Source: a virus. Taken from it: 33,043 nucleotides of DNA. Within the stretch, counting starts at the first letter, position 1; every line of letters begins with the position of its first letter. The stretch covers positions 1-33,043 of IMG/VR virus record IMGVR_UViG_3300044621_000501; one strand, 5' to 3'. The notes under the pieces were generated by a model. That model was not told the origin of the DNA and did not search any database. It saw only the letters and a program-made list of their open reading frames with translations. A program made the position numbers and the translations under genes. Positions 16,922 to 24,617 of the stretch are shown one piece after another.

Positions 16922-17249
16922 AAGGGAACTCCTCTGTTATTGCGTGTCCAGCAAATGCGTGTTTTGGGTTCTTAGGTTCTACAAGGTTAGCCCCGAAGTC
17001 GTAAAGCTCGGAACTCATTACGTCGTAGTGGTAGCCATCAGCGTAAACGGGTGGGGTTACGATATCCATTCCATCCATTACTGGTGGAGTCACGAGGATG
17101 AGCCCAAGTTCGACAACTGCTTGCACTCCGTTTCCGTAGGCTTCGTGTTTTTCTCCGTCAATGCCGTCAACTTCTACAAGAATGTTTTTGGCTTTTAAGT
17201 CAGCAACTGCTGCTTCTTTGTTTGGGTAAGTGAGTTTAAAAATATTCAT
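16905..17249 (-). CDS. Small conserved protein of the fibre cluster
   Basis: This 114-residue protein has an alpha/beta N-terminus (MNIFKLTYPNKEAAVADLKA) followed by a Pro-rich middle with the repeated unit VTPPV. The C-terminus is acidic and Pro-containing. It lies 1 bp after the adhesin gene and overlaps the next gene by 17 bp. It may be a fibre chaperone or assembly protein, but there is no motif to prove it. Confidence 0.6.
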   Translation of the reverse strand: MNIFKLTYPNKEAAVADLKAKNILVEVDGIDGEKHEAYGNGVQAVVELGLILVTPPVMDGMDIVTPPVYADGYHYDVMSSELYDFGANLVEPKNPKHAFAGHAITEEFPYEPIV

Positions 17250-17250
17250 T

Positions 17251-19059
17251 TTATATAGTTGTTAAGGTTGCTAATTGTGCGTTGGTTAAGCGAGTTTTCC
17301 AAAGGGCTGCTGCGTTGATATTATTTGCATCGTATGCGGCTACAAATCCACCTCCTAAAGCGTTTAAATATAATTCTGAACAAGTAGGCATTGCTGCTGT
17401 TGTTGTGTCGCTACCAGCATTTGTCCCGTTAATATACATTTGACAATCATTTTGCTTGTATGCAACTGCAATTTTATAACGAGTGTTTTGCTGAACAGTT
17501 GTAAAAAATTCAATTTTACCCATACTTGAACCAGCATTAACAAAATCAGCGGTAAATTTATTAGATTCAGCTTCTATTCTAATAGAACCGCCAACATTCC
17601 AAACTGTCTCTGTAATTGAAAATAATCTGTTTATTGATGTAAATGGATTTTTTAAAACAACATCCAAAAACAAAGTCCCCTCCGTTTGACCGATAAGCGA
17701 ACTAATACCCGTCTTTGATATTACGTCAGCGTTTCGTGTTACACTTGCTGAGGTTGTAGGTATGTATGAAGTGGCGTAGCTGCCGAGTTCAAGTTGAGCT
17801 CCGTAAACGTATACACCAGAAGTGCCATCGCCTTGATAGTTTCCAGTAGTTCCATTTGAAAGATTAATATAAGACTTTCCAGTTCCGTTTACAGTTGTTG
17901 CAGTAAATGAGCAGCGATACCATCCGTTGCCTACGCTTTGAATCGTACCGTTTCCGCTTACCGTTCCATTTGAAAGATTAAATGTCCCGCTCGTCAAGAA
18001 CGAAGAACCATCAAAATGCTGCAAAAATATATGGTTTCTTCCAGCAGCTTTTGCGTAAACTGAAATTGTATTTGCGCCCGCTGAATATACTTCTACTTGG
18101 TCAATATCGTGAAAAGAAGAACTACTATCTTCTACAATCTTTGAAGCACCATAGTTTCCAGATGGGTCAAGAGTTGCTGTTACATTTGCGCTAATACTTG
18201 CGTTAAATTTAATCCACGCAGCGTTATCAAAAGACGAACTATAAGTCAAGAGGTTTGTCCTTTGCGGTTCTACTAACAAACTTGGACAAGTACCGTTTGA
18301 GTAGTCAAGACGTGGTATGTTAAGTCTTGTTTCCGTCTTTTGGTAGGGGAGTATTGTACCCTCGTTAAGTTGTGCACCCCAAATGTAAAGGCTTTGTCCG
18401 CTGCCAGCATATATTGGTAAATTGTTATTTGATAATGAACCAGTAAAACCAGCTCTATCGCTTGTCGCAATAACTGGGTAAATTGTTTCGAATCCACTTC
18501 CTAAAGCACCCGATATTGCACATCGATACCAACCATTACCCGTGTTTTCAATAGATGCACTAATTGTTGCCGAACCATTATTTTTAGTTGCGGTTATTGT
18601 TCCAGTTTGTAAATCAAAAATTGCAGAGTAACAAGCAGTAGAATCACTTGTAATTGTAACGCTTAACACTAAATATCTTAATGTTCCTTGTTTAGCATAA
18701 ATTGACAAGGTTCTTGTTAAAGACCTTTCAGAATCTAAAGACTGATAAGTTATGTGTCTGTCTAAAGTTGAATTATCCGTAATTGTATCAGCAGTTAAAG
18801 TTCCATTTGGCGCATCAATACTATTTGCAGTTATTGTTGCATCTTGTTTTAACCACGCAGCATTATTAAACTGCTCGCTATACTGCACAAGGTTATAAGG
18901 CACTAACTCAACCAACCCCGCACTATTGACTCTTGTTGCAGTTGTTGCTCTTACTACGGACATATCGCCCGAACCATCGGACGGGATGACGGAATAAAGT
19001 TTGCCCTCTTTTACTCCATTCGGAGTCACAACCAAAGATGCCTGTGTTAATAGACTCAT
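17251..19059 (-). CDS. Tail adhesin with two carbohydrate-binding-like repeats and a LamG-like end
   Basis: This 602-residue protein has two related domains at about residues 59-240 and 270-440. Shared marks in order are FxNAAWxK, SxYAK, NGWYRCxxxA and YxxGAQLExG. The C-terminal part (about 450-602) has MYINGTNAGS and a Leu/Ala end, as in laminin-G/concanavalin-like sheets. This design is common in phage receptor-binding fibres and head-spike fibres that bind sugars. The start at 19059 overlaps the stop of the 51-residue gene (ATGA). Confidence 0.8.
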   Translation of the reverse strand: MSLLTQASLVVTPNGVKEGKLYSVIPSDGSGDMSVVRATTATRVNSAGLVELVPYNLVQYSEQFNNAAWLKQDATITANSIDAPNGTLTADTITDNSTLDRHITYQSLDSERSLTRTLSIYAKQGTLRYLVLSVTITSDSTACYSAIFDLQTGTITATKNNGSATISASIENTGNGWYRCAISGALGSGFETIYPVIATSDRAGFTGSLSNNNLPIYAGSGQSLYIWGAQLNEGTILPYQKTETRLNIPRLDYSNGTCPSLLVEPQRTNLLTYSSSFDNAAWIKFNASISANVTATLDPSGNYGASKIVEDSSSSFHDIDQVEVYSAGANTISVYAKAAGRNHIFLQHFDGSSFLTSGTFNLSNGTVSGNGTIQSVGNGWYRCSFTATTVNGTGKSYINLSNGTTGNYQGDGTSGVYVYGAQLELGSYATSYIPTTSASVTRNADVISKTGISSLIGQTEGTLFLDVVLKNPFTSINRLFSITETVWNVGGSIRIEAESNKFTADFVNAGSSMGKIEFFTTVQQNTRYKIAVAYKQNDCQMYINGTNAGSDTTTAAMPTCSELYLNALGGGFVAAYDANNINAAALWKTRLTNAQLATLTTI

Positions 19060-19211
19060 GATAAGCTATTTAGAAATGATATTAAACAGTTTTGTGCCTC
19101 AAATGTACCGCCATCCGCTTGAACTCTGTTACGAAATGATACAGCTATATAGTTAGGATCACCTATGTAGTTGGCTCCTACGGCATTTGCTATGGCGCTA
19201 AATATCCACAT
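19056..19211 (-). CDS. 51-residue protein between fibre-cluster genes
   Basis: The protein starts MWIFSAIANAVGANYIGDPN and has no clear motif. Its ATG follows the stop of the 88-residue gene by one base, and its TGA overlaps the adhesin ATG. The tight coupling on both sides makes it likely to be translated. It could be a small tail-fibre attachment part; function unknown. Confidence 0.6.
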   Translation of the reverse strand: MWIFSAIANAVGANYIGDPNYIAVSFRNRVQADGGTFEAQNCLISFLNSLS

Positions 19212-19212
19212 A

Positions 19213-19479
19213 TTACCACATTGCTACGATATTGCTAGCCGTTGTGTTGGTAGCAAATACTCTTACAACATTCACAGGAAGCGTTGTGCCGCCTAATACG
19301 TTTGTGAATACCACGTCATCGCCTCCTTCGGTTAGAACGCGAAGATTTCCGCCAGTGCCGATATAAAGGACACAAGGCCAGCTTGGAGTTGTTCCGTCAC
19401 CACCTACGTATGGGATGTTAACTGTATCACTTGGGGTTACAGCGGCTGCGCGTTGTACTTGTAGTTTTTGATATGCCAT
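19213..19479 (-). CDS. Small conserved beta-rich phage protein
   Basis: This 88-residue protein begins MAYQKLQVQRAAAVTPSDTV and contains GGDGTTPSWPCVLYIGTGG and a Val/Thr-rich end. The start MAYQKLQ followed by PSDTVNIP is familiar from many tailed phages, where it is a small virion or spike-base protein of unknown function. It heads the fibre cluster. I place it by memory and context only. Confidence 0.65.
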   Translation of the reverse strand: MAYQKLQVQRAAAVTPSDTVNIPYVGGDGTTPSWPCVLYIGTGGNLRVLTEGGDDVVFTNVLGGTTLPVNVVRVFATNTTASNIVAMW

Positions 19480-19482
19480 GTC

Positions 19483-19743
19483 TTATTTTTTAGTAGACTT
19501 GCCGTTCGCTCCATTGCGAGCTCGGTTTGTCTTTGGGTTTTCTTTTACAAATTTACCACTTTTTGTGGAACTCATGTCAGGCCCTCCCTTGCCGTCGATG
19601 CCATTGGCACGACGAGCTTTTGTGTGATCGGCCCGGTACTTCTTACGTTCTTCTGATCGGTTAATTTTCCGTTGACTCTCCCTCCTGCGCTCTGCTGCGT
19701 CCGGATGAGTCGCGTAATACTTCGATGTCTTGCTTTGTCCCAT
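19483..19743 (-). CDS. Small basic conserved phage protein
   Basis: This 86-residue protein is rich in Lys and Arg and begins MGQSKTSKYYATHPDAAERR, with RINRSEERKKYRAD-like charge and a KGGPDMSSTKSGK segment. It overlaps the preceding gene by 83 bp in another frame. A similar short basic protein, with a Q-S-K-T-S-K-Y-Y start, occurs widely in environmental phages. DNA or virion binding is likely, but the function is unknown. Confidence 0.62.
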   Translation of the reverse strand: MGQSKTSKYYATHPDAAERRRESQRKINRSEERKKYRADHTKARRANGIDGKGGPDMSSTKSGKFVKENPKTNRARNGANGKSTKK

Positions 19744-19906
19744 AGAATAGTTTGTTTATTAATAGGTCTGGGTTGTTAAGAGAGGCTTGCCTCTCTTGGC
19801 ATCCGCAGTCCTCAGTTATACTCTCGACTAGTGCCTTGATGCCTGTAGCTGCTGTTACAGCAGCCACTGTATCACCTAGACCTTTGTGTTTTTTAAGGAT
19901 GATCAT
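19661..19906 (-). CDS. Small protein with a CGC motif
   Basis: This 81-residue protein begins MIILKKHKGLGDTVAAVTAA and has the segment ITEDCGCQERQASLN at about residues 30-44. The pattern of GLGDT, a helix and a close Cys pair recurs in many phage and bacterial small proteins and may bind metal. Its 3' end overlaps the next gene by 83 bp. Function unknown. Confidence 0.6.
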   Translation of the reverse strand: MIILKKHKGLGDTVAAVTAATGIKALVESITEDCGCQERQASLNNPDLLINKLFYGTKQDIEVLRDSSGRSRAQEGESTEN

Positions 19907-20673
19907 TTAGGTACACTGTATAATTGGCCGTCAATCTTTTTGATCTTGTTACCTAAATAACCCTCAACCTTTTTTGTCTTAATCATTGAAGGATGCTTAG
20001 GTCCCTTTAATATCATACCATCGTTGCCAATTGAACCCCAATGACCTGTCTCATCTGGACCAATACCAGCTGCTTTAGCTGCTTCGTAATTGTATCCGTA
20101 TTTCTTATCAAGCTTGGCAGTCTTTTGAGTGTTACCTGCAGCTCGATCATACTTCTTATCCATTCGATCATATCGACGATCAACAACACGATTAATACGC
20201 TTGTTCTCATCAACAGCTGCAATCTTTTGATCTACCTTCTTTTTCTGAGTGTAAAGATTACCTGCTTTCTTTTCAGAACGATATTCTTGCATAGCCTCTC
20301 GGCCTGCCTGACCTTTCTTCCAAGATCCCATACCAAACTTCTCAGCACGACGCTCAGACTTAAAGCCAATTAGCTCACCTCTTTTAGATGCCTCGTCATA
20401 TGCCCCCCATGGATCTTCTCTTAGATCGGTCCATGTCTTACCTCCATTGTTAGGGAATACAGTTGGGTTTACTGTATACTTGTACTTACCGGATCCACCC
20501 TCGCCACCTGCCATGACATGTGTAGAAGTAGTACCGTCAGCATTTTGCATTGGAGTAATACCCTCGCGCATACTGCGCGCTTCTTTAGCCCTTCCTTTAG
20601 TAATTAAAGGTGGATTGGTTGTCATGCCTGTCAAGCGAGTAATCGCTGAGTTCTTGAATGGTATATTGTTCAT
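19903..20673 (-). CDS. Basic, Lys/Arg-rich conserved phage protein
   Basis: The protein has 256 residues from ATG 20673, chosen for its ATGA overlap with the previous stop; an ATG at 20685 would add four. The N-terminus (MNNIPFKNSAITRLTGMTTN) resembles that of the 72-residue protein at 24618-24836. The middle is a long basic helix rich in K/R/D. The C-terminal part has ETGHWGSIGNDGMILKGPKH, a segment I have seen in other phage proteins without assigned function. A virion or head-interior role is possible. Confidence 0.65.
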   Translation of the reverse strand: MNNIPFKNSAITRLTGMTTNPPLITKGRAKEARSMREGITPMQNADGTTSTHVMAGGEGGSGKYKYTVNPTVFPNNGGKTWTDLREDPWGAYDEASKRGELIGFKSERRAEKFGMGSWKKGQAGREAMQEYRSEKKAGNLYTQKKKVDQKIAAVDENKRINRVVDRRYDRMDKKYDRAAGNTQKTAKLDKKYGYNYEAAKAAGIGPDETGHWGSIGNDGMILKGPKHPSMIKTKKVEGYLGNKIKKIDGQLYSVPK

Positions 20674-20969
20674 CCTTTCTTCCATTTAGTGCTAGGTGAT
20701 GCAGTCTTGCTTGGAGACCACTTAGTTTTGTCAGCCCACCATGCCGCGCTCATCTTACCTTTTGCAATATTCTTGGCGTGACGGCTCTTGAAAGCCTCAC
20801 GTTGACCTGCTGTCTGATTGGTCTTGACGCCTTGCTGGCCAAAACGAATTAATTTTACCTCGTCACCAGACTTGGCGACCACGACATGACTCTTAGTCGG
20901 GTGACTAGGAGTGCGTTTAGGCTTATTGTAGCCACTAACGCCCGCTTTTTCTAGTCTTGGGTCTTTCAT
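20670..20969 (-). CDS. DUF6321-like small basic protein
   Basis: This 99-residue protein begins MKDPRLEKAGVSGYNKPKRT and contains SHVVVAKSGDEVKLIRFGQQ, then SRHAKNIAKGKMSAAWWADK. From memory these three blocks match a widespread phage and viral family of unknown function called DUF6321. It is basic and lacks membrane spans. It overlaps genes on both sides. The family name should be checked by profile search. Confidence 0.72.
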   Translation of the reverse strand: MKDPRLEKAGVSGYNKPKRTPSHPTKSHVVVAKSGDEVKLIRFGQQGVKTNQTAGQREAFKSRHAKNIAKGKMSAAWWADKTKWSPSKTASPSTKWKKG

Positions 20970-21105
20970 CTTTTTTTGCTGTTTTAGCGGCCTTTTTGAA
21001 GTTACTTGCTGTTGGGGCTCCTTTCTCTCCAGGCTTACGCATCTTCTCGCCTGATCCAGCTTTAATTCGCTCTCTTTTTGCGTGAATGTTGCTATATAGT
21101 CCCAT
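20935..21105 (-). CDS. Small basic phage protein (56 residues)
   Basis: I place the start at ATG 21105 (MGLYSNIHAKRERIKAGSGE). The longer frame upstream is Cys- and Phe-rich, crosses the divergent promoter and is unlikely. The protein is Lys/Arg-rich with a GEKMRKPGEKGAPT segment. It overlaps the DUF6321-like gene by 35 bp. A TATATTTG -7 box lies 16 nt before the ATG. Function unknown. Confidence 0.65.
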   Translation of the reverse strand: MGLYSNIHAKRERIKAGSGEKMRKPGEKGAPTASNFKKAAKTAKKDERPKTRKSGR

Positions 21106-21111
21106 TATTAA

Positions 21112-21129
21112 TATATTTGTACAAATATA
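21112..21129. promoter_or_regulatory. 18-bp palindrome carrying divergent -7 boxes
   Basis: TATATTTGTACAAATATA is a perfect palindrome in which each strand reads TATATTTG, a full TAnnTTTG box. On the plus strand a TTG lies 20 bp upstream (21089-21091) and the ATG of the rightward gene is 10 nt after the box. On the minus strand the nearest TTG is only 16 bp upstream. It could serve both directions or bind a dimeric regulator. Confidence 0.6.
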
Positions 21130-21615
21130 ATGAAAGTTAGAAAAACAATCATCTACGAAAAGATAGTACAACGCGAACCGCTGAAGTATGACTTTCTTAC
21201 AGAGTGGGCAATCGTAAGACGATGGGCTCAAGTGAATTATAGCATCAGACTCTCAGATCTTGAGATGCTATTCTTTTTACATGGCAATAGGCTATTCAGA
21301 AAGTCAGACTTTGACGAATACAAGAACTTCATGACTTGGGACAGCCGGCGCTTTAACAGATTGTTGAAAGATGGCTGGATCAGTGAATGGCGACAGAAAA
21401 ATTACAACGAAGGCCAACTGTATGAGGTGTCTTTTAAGGCCAAGAAAATGATTACGTCAATTTATAAGAAGTTAATCGGAGAAGAACCGATTCCGACGTC
21501 ATCAAGACGCAATAAGGCCTTCCGAAAAAACGCACCGTTTCATCAAAAGACCTTAGCTATTGCGATAACAGATTTTAATCGAAGACGCAAACAACGTCCC
21601 TCTCCTGAATTATAG
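21130..21615 (+). CDS. Possible winged-helix DNA-binding regulator
   Basis: This 161-residue protein begins MKVRKTIIYEKIVQREPLKY. The part from about residue 41 (RLSDLEMLFFLHGNRLFRKS) through WDSRRFNRLLKDGWISEWRQ and a beta wing (EGQLYEVSFKAKKMI) fits a MarR-like winged helix. The C-terminus is basic. It is the only rightward gene in the left arm, is divergent from the late genes and has its own promoter. This suggests control of late genes, but that is inference. Its last 41 bp overlap the 3' end of groES on the other strand. Confidence 0.65.
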   Translation: MKVRKTIIYEKIVQREPLKYDFLTEWAIVRRWAQVNYSIRLSDLEMLFFLHGNRLFRKSDFDEYKNFMTWDSRRFNRLLKDGWISEWRQKNYNEGQLYEVSFKAKKMITSIYKKLIGEEPIPTSSRRNKAFRKNAPFHQKTLAIAITDFNRRRKQRPSPEL

Positions 21616-21835
21616 TCATCCTTTCATTATCAAGGATGATCTCATGGCTTTGCACTTTATCGTATAGGATAGTATCACCGGCTTTTATGCCGAAGATGCT
21701 GTCACCCACAGAGTGGGTAACCGCCTTGTGGTACCGCATGTCGTTGGAATCCTCACCGGTTAAGAGTAGACCACTCTTGGTCTGCTTTTGCTCAGCTACT
21801 TTCTTTACGAGTAAGAACTTATTTAATACTTTCAT
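21575..21835 (-). CDS. groES: Phage GroES-like co-chaperonin
   Basis: This 86-residue protein is slightly shorter than bacterial GroES (about 97). It shows the mobile-loop segment TKSGLLLTGED (compare GGIVLTG in host GroES), then AGDTILYDK and a C-terminal VVCVFD. It should cap the GroEL ring and close the folding chamber. It overlaps groEL by 17 bp and follows it, the reverse of the usual bacterial groES-groEL order. Its 3' end also overlaps the rightward regulator gene by 41 bp. Confidence 0.9.
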   Translation of the reverse strand: MKVLNKFLLVKKVAEQKQTKSGLLLTGEDSNDMRYHKAVTHSVGDSIFGIKAGDTILYDKVQSHEIILDNERMTIIQERDVVCVFD

Positions 21836-23387
21836 CTGCTCTGATATTTGTAATGATTGCGTTTGTGCTCATGATCGTCGTAGCTACCGACACAGCGTTC
21901 AATAAAGCGTTCTTAGTGACTTTAGCCGGGTCAATGATGCCAAGCTTGATCATGTCACCGTACTGCTCTCCTTTGACGTCGTAGCCCTCGTTAGGGAACG
22001 GTAGGATGCCGTCCATGATCTCTTGAGCGTCTTTGCCAGCGTTCACAAGTATTTGCCACATTGGAGATGTTATGGCTCTGAACATAATTTGCTCAGCAGC
22101 GCCAATCTTACCGCGTAGGTGTGTAATCGCATACTCATACAAAGCAACACCACCACCAGGAAGGATTCCCTCCTCTAATGCAGCCTCAACAGCGCATACA
22201 GCGTCGTCGATGCGGTCGCGCTTCTCCTTCTGCTCAATGTCACTGAGCGCTCCAACGTGTATCACAGCAACACCACCCGATAGGTTGGCCGCTCGCTCTT
22301 TACGGTTGTCAAGCTCTTCTTTTGTTATGCCTTCGAATATGGTCTCGTTGATGTCGGCAATTCGGGCGTCTATGCTATCTTGAGAGCTAGCATAGGGCAT
22401 AAAGATCGTATTGTCCTTACCAACGATCACCTTAGAGCAACGACCAAGATGTGCCACGTCAATAAGAGATAGGTCATCACCAGTGTCCTCACTAAAGTAT
22501 GTGCCGTCCAATACGATCGCTAGGTCTTCAAGCAGGTCTTTCTGACGGTAGCCAAAGCTTGGCGGCATGATATGGCAAGCCTTGATCTTGCCTTGAGCGA
22601 CGTTTATATTAAGGGTGTTAAGTGCAGCAGGTGTCATCTCACCAATGATGAGTAGTGACTTATTTTGCGCTACAACATGCTGTAGGACCTTCTCAATGTT
22701 GAGTAGGTTGTTAATCTCTTGGTCAGTGATTAAGACGTATGGGTTCTCTAGGATGGCCTCCTGACGCTTGTAGTCAGTGATGAAGTGGCGACTAGTCCAA
22801 CCTCGGTCAGCCTTAATCCCCTTGATCACCTCAACATATGTGTTGTGGTCCTTACTGTTCTCAACAGATACCATCTTGACCTCACTGAACGCGTCAGCGA
22901 TCATACCACCAATAGTGGTGTCATTGTTGGCACTTATTGACGCAACGTCTTTTAGCTTCTTGCCTGAGAGTTTTTTGGCTCGTTTGGTCAAGTGCGTTAC
23001 AACATTTGTTGTAATGCTATTGATCTCACGGATGACCTCGGTTACGTTTTTATCCTCAGACAGTATGTCTGTGGCTGCATCCACAATAGCCTCAGCGATG
23101 ACAATACTGGTCGTTGTCCCATCACCAGCAACAGTAGCCGTCTTCTCAGCAGCCTGTCGCATCATCATGACGGCTAAGTTCTCAACCGGGTCATAGAGGT
23201 TGATCGACTTAGCGACCGTCACACCGTCCTTTGTTACTGTAATGCCACCAACGTGATGCTCTGATTCAATTAGGACTGTCCGTCCTCGCGCACCGAGTGT
23301 GCTTTTTACTGCTCCAGCGATCGTTTTAATGCCTTTAATGAGCTTTTGGCGACCTTCATCGCCTAAATGTACATGTTTTACTACCAT
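21819..23387 (-). CDS. groEL: Phage GroEL chaperonin
   Basis: This 522-residue protein is the ATP-driven folding ring subunit. Conserved points are TKDG (D54, as host D52), GDGTTT at 88-93 (D89, as host D87), RIDDA (D395, as host D398) and LPGGGVALYEYA after it. All catalytic acids are present, so it should hydrolyse ATP. It lacks the GGM-rich tail of most bacterial GroEL and ends IRADESIK. A TAAATTTG -7 box lies 18 nt before the ATG and overlaps a perfect inverted repeat. It probably folds abundant virion proteins and may replace host GroEL. Confidence 0.95.
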   Translation of the reverse strand: MVVKHVHLGDEGRQKLIKGIKTIAGAVKSTLGARGRTVLIESEHHVGGITVTKDGVTVAKSINLYDPVENLAVMMMRQAAEKTATVAGDGTTTSIVIAEAIVDAATDILSEDKNVTEVIREINSITTNVVTHLTKRAKKLSGKKLKDVASISANNDTTIGGMIADAFSEVKMVSVENSKDHNTYVEVIKGIKADRGWTSRHFITDYKRQEAILENPYVLITDQEINNLLNIEKVLQHVVAQNKSLLIIGEMTPAALNTLNINVAQGKIKACHIMPPSFGYRQKDLLEDLAIVLDGTYFSEDTGDDLSLIDVAHLGRCSKVIVGKDNTIFMPYASSQDSIDARIADINETIFEGITKEELDNRKERAANLSGGVAVIHVGALSDIEQKEKRDRIDDAVCAVEAALEEGILPGGGVALYEYAITHLRGKIGAAEQIMFRAITSPMWQILVNAGKDAQEIMDGILPFPNEGYDVKGEQYGDMIKLGIIDPAKVTKNALLNAVSVATTIMSTNAIITNIRADESIK

Positions 23388-23400
23388 TTTATTAGATTTA

Positions 23401-23429
23401 TGTCACAAATTTAAGTCAAATTTGTGACA
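23401..23429. promoter_or_regulatory. groEL promoter overlapped by a 12-bp inverted repeat
   Basis: Perfect arms TGTCACAAATTT (23401-23412) and AAATTTGTGACA (23418-23429) are separated by 5 bp. The minus-strand -7 box TAAATTTG lies at 23413-23406, inside the repeat. The repeat is therefore a candidate operator. It has no T run after it and does not match the CIRCE heat-shock element. Confidence 0.65.
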
Positions 23430-23435
23430 TTATAA

Positions 23436-23461
23436 TGAAAAAGCCCTCACTTGGAGGGCTT
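23436..23461 (-). terminator. Rho-independent terminator after the 341-residue gene
   Basis: On the minus strand, AAGCCCTC/GAGGGCTT (23461-23454 with 23448-23441) forms a perfect 8-bp stem with a 5-nt loop, followed by TTTTT-C. It separates the upstream gene from the groEL promoter. Confidence 0.87.
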
Positions 23462-23466
23462 ATCTT

Positions 23467-24492
23467 TTATTTTCTGCTATTGATGAGCTTTTGCTGCCTC
23501 TCAATAGTGTTCTGATTGGCTGGATTGGCGCTTGATGACCTGTATTCTTGGATCATATCTCTTGTGAAGTAGTCACCTCTACCTCTATCATACATTTTAT
23601 CTGAAAACTTAGCCGCTTTACCTAACTGCTTAGCTTCAGCGCGCATCATCTTGACACCCTCACGGTTGCCCTCTTTACGATATTCTTTGGCTAAGCCCTT
23701 GGCATCAGCTTTCATTCGGCCAATCTCAGGGCTGAACTGACTATCTGACAATCGGCCTCCTGTTGGAAGTTGGTTAGCGAATGCCTCGAACTGTTTTTTC
23801 TCTTTATTATATGCTCTAGATCCAACAGTCTTCTCACCTACAACACGTTTAGCAGCCTTTAAAGATCCACCTGTGTTTTTAGCTCTTACAAGACCACTAT
23901 CGCCGCCGCCTGTTAACGCTCTTTTGGTTTTAACTTTAGTGCCCATAGACGGGGCATTAAATTCACCAAACTCTTCTACAGCCATGTCGCGAAGTTTACC
24001 CTTGGCTGGAGTAATGGTCGCCTGCTTGGTTGGCATTTTGTTTAGCTCAACTTTAGACCAGTCGGCTTTTTGTGCTGTTGGCTTGACTGGCTCCTTATAA
24101 GTTACGTGGCCGACGTATCCACCTTTTGTTCCAACTCTCTTTAAAAAATCAGCTTCACTGCCACCTGCTTTTGGACGCTCAATACGAGTTACCTCTGGCT
24201 CGGAAGATGGACGGCTCTTGTTGTACTGAGCTAAACCAGCAGCGCTAAGCTCTGCAACACCGCCACCGAAATTGGCATATGACTTAGATCCTTTAGGAGC
24301 ATTTTTATATGTGGACATCTGAGCCTCATAGTTACTATTCGCTGATTTAAAAGCAGCGTCTTGAGCCTCTAGCTCAGTTGCTGGGATTATTCTCCTTTCT
24401 TTTTTATTGCTTACAGTTACACCCTTAGTAGTTTGGGTTTTCTTTGTAGGTTCGATATTCGACGTTAGTCGGTTTGTGCGCATTATTGCCAT
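23467..24492 (-). CDS. Basic, low-complexity phage protein of unknown function
   Basis: This 341-residue protein is rich in Lys, Ala, Gly and Ser. Many short charged segments and an Ala-rich stretch are present, with no membrane span or known motif. The C-terminal third (KGLAKEYRKEGNREGVKMMR) looks helical and basic. An in-frame ATG at 24483 (MRTNRL) would give a TAATG overlap with the small gene before it and may be the real start. A TACATTTG -7 box lies just upstream. It could be a DNA-binding or head-interior protein. Confidence 0.68.
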   Translation of the reverse strand: MAIMRTNRLTSNIEPTKKTQTTKGVTVSNKKERRIIPATELEAQDAAFKSANSNYEAQMSTYKNAPKGSKSYANFGGGVAELSAAGLAQYNKSRPSSEPEVTRIERPKAGGSEADFLKRVGTKGGYVGHVTYKEPVKPTAQKADWSKVELNKMPTKQATITPAKGKLRDMAVEEFGEFNAPSMGTKVKTKRALTGGGDSGLVRAKNTGGSLKAAKRVVGEKTVGSRAYNKEKKQFEAFANQLPTGGRLSDSQFSPEIGRMKADAKGLAKEYRKEGNREGVKMMRAEAKQLGKAAKFSDKMYDRGRGDYFTRDMIQEYRSSSANPANQNTIERQQKLINSRK

Positions 24493-24611
24493 GATATAGA
24501 TAATTTAAAAATAAACAAATGTAACATCAACTCTGCCGGTAGACCGTCCTCTGCTGGCATGTAGTCAAGACCGACTGATAGGCCGATGTTTGGGAAGAAT
24601 ATGATTGTCAT
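24483..24611 (-). CDS. Possible small hydrophobic protein (42 residues)
   Basis: This short frame encodes MTIIFFPNIGLSVGLDYMPA, then an acidic turn and a hydrophobic end (LMLHLFIFKLSISWQ). Its TAA overlaps the ATG at 24483 of the next gene, which argues for translation. It follows the 72-residue gene by 6 bp. A promoter-like -7 box lies within it. Function unknown. Confidence 0.45.
   Translation of the reverse strand: MTIIFFPNIGLSVGLDYMPAEDGLPAELMLHLFIFKLSISWQ
24516..24523 (-). promoter_or_regulatory. Bacteroidota-type -7 box (TACATTTG)
   Basis: TACATTTG on the minus strand lies 23 nt before ATG 24492 (32 nt before ATG 24483). It fits TAnnTTTG, with no TTG at the -33 distance. It may drive the 341-residue gene. 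Confidence 0.4.
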
Positions 24612-24617
24612 ACTTTA

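Noticed and set aside
21106-21231. Longer version of the 56-residue gene, starting at 21231
   Set aside because: It crosses the divergent palindrome and overlaps the start of the plus-strand gene; ATG 21105 is well placed.
22777-23196. Plus-strand open frame opposite groEL
   Set aside because: groEL is certain on the other strand, and the Ser/Leu/Val-rich product looks like a shadow.
23401-23429. CIRCE heat-shock operator
   Set aside because: CIRCE has TTAGCACTC arms with a 9-bp gap; these arms and the gap differ.
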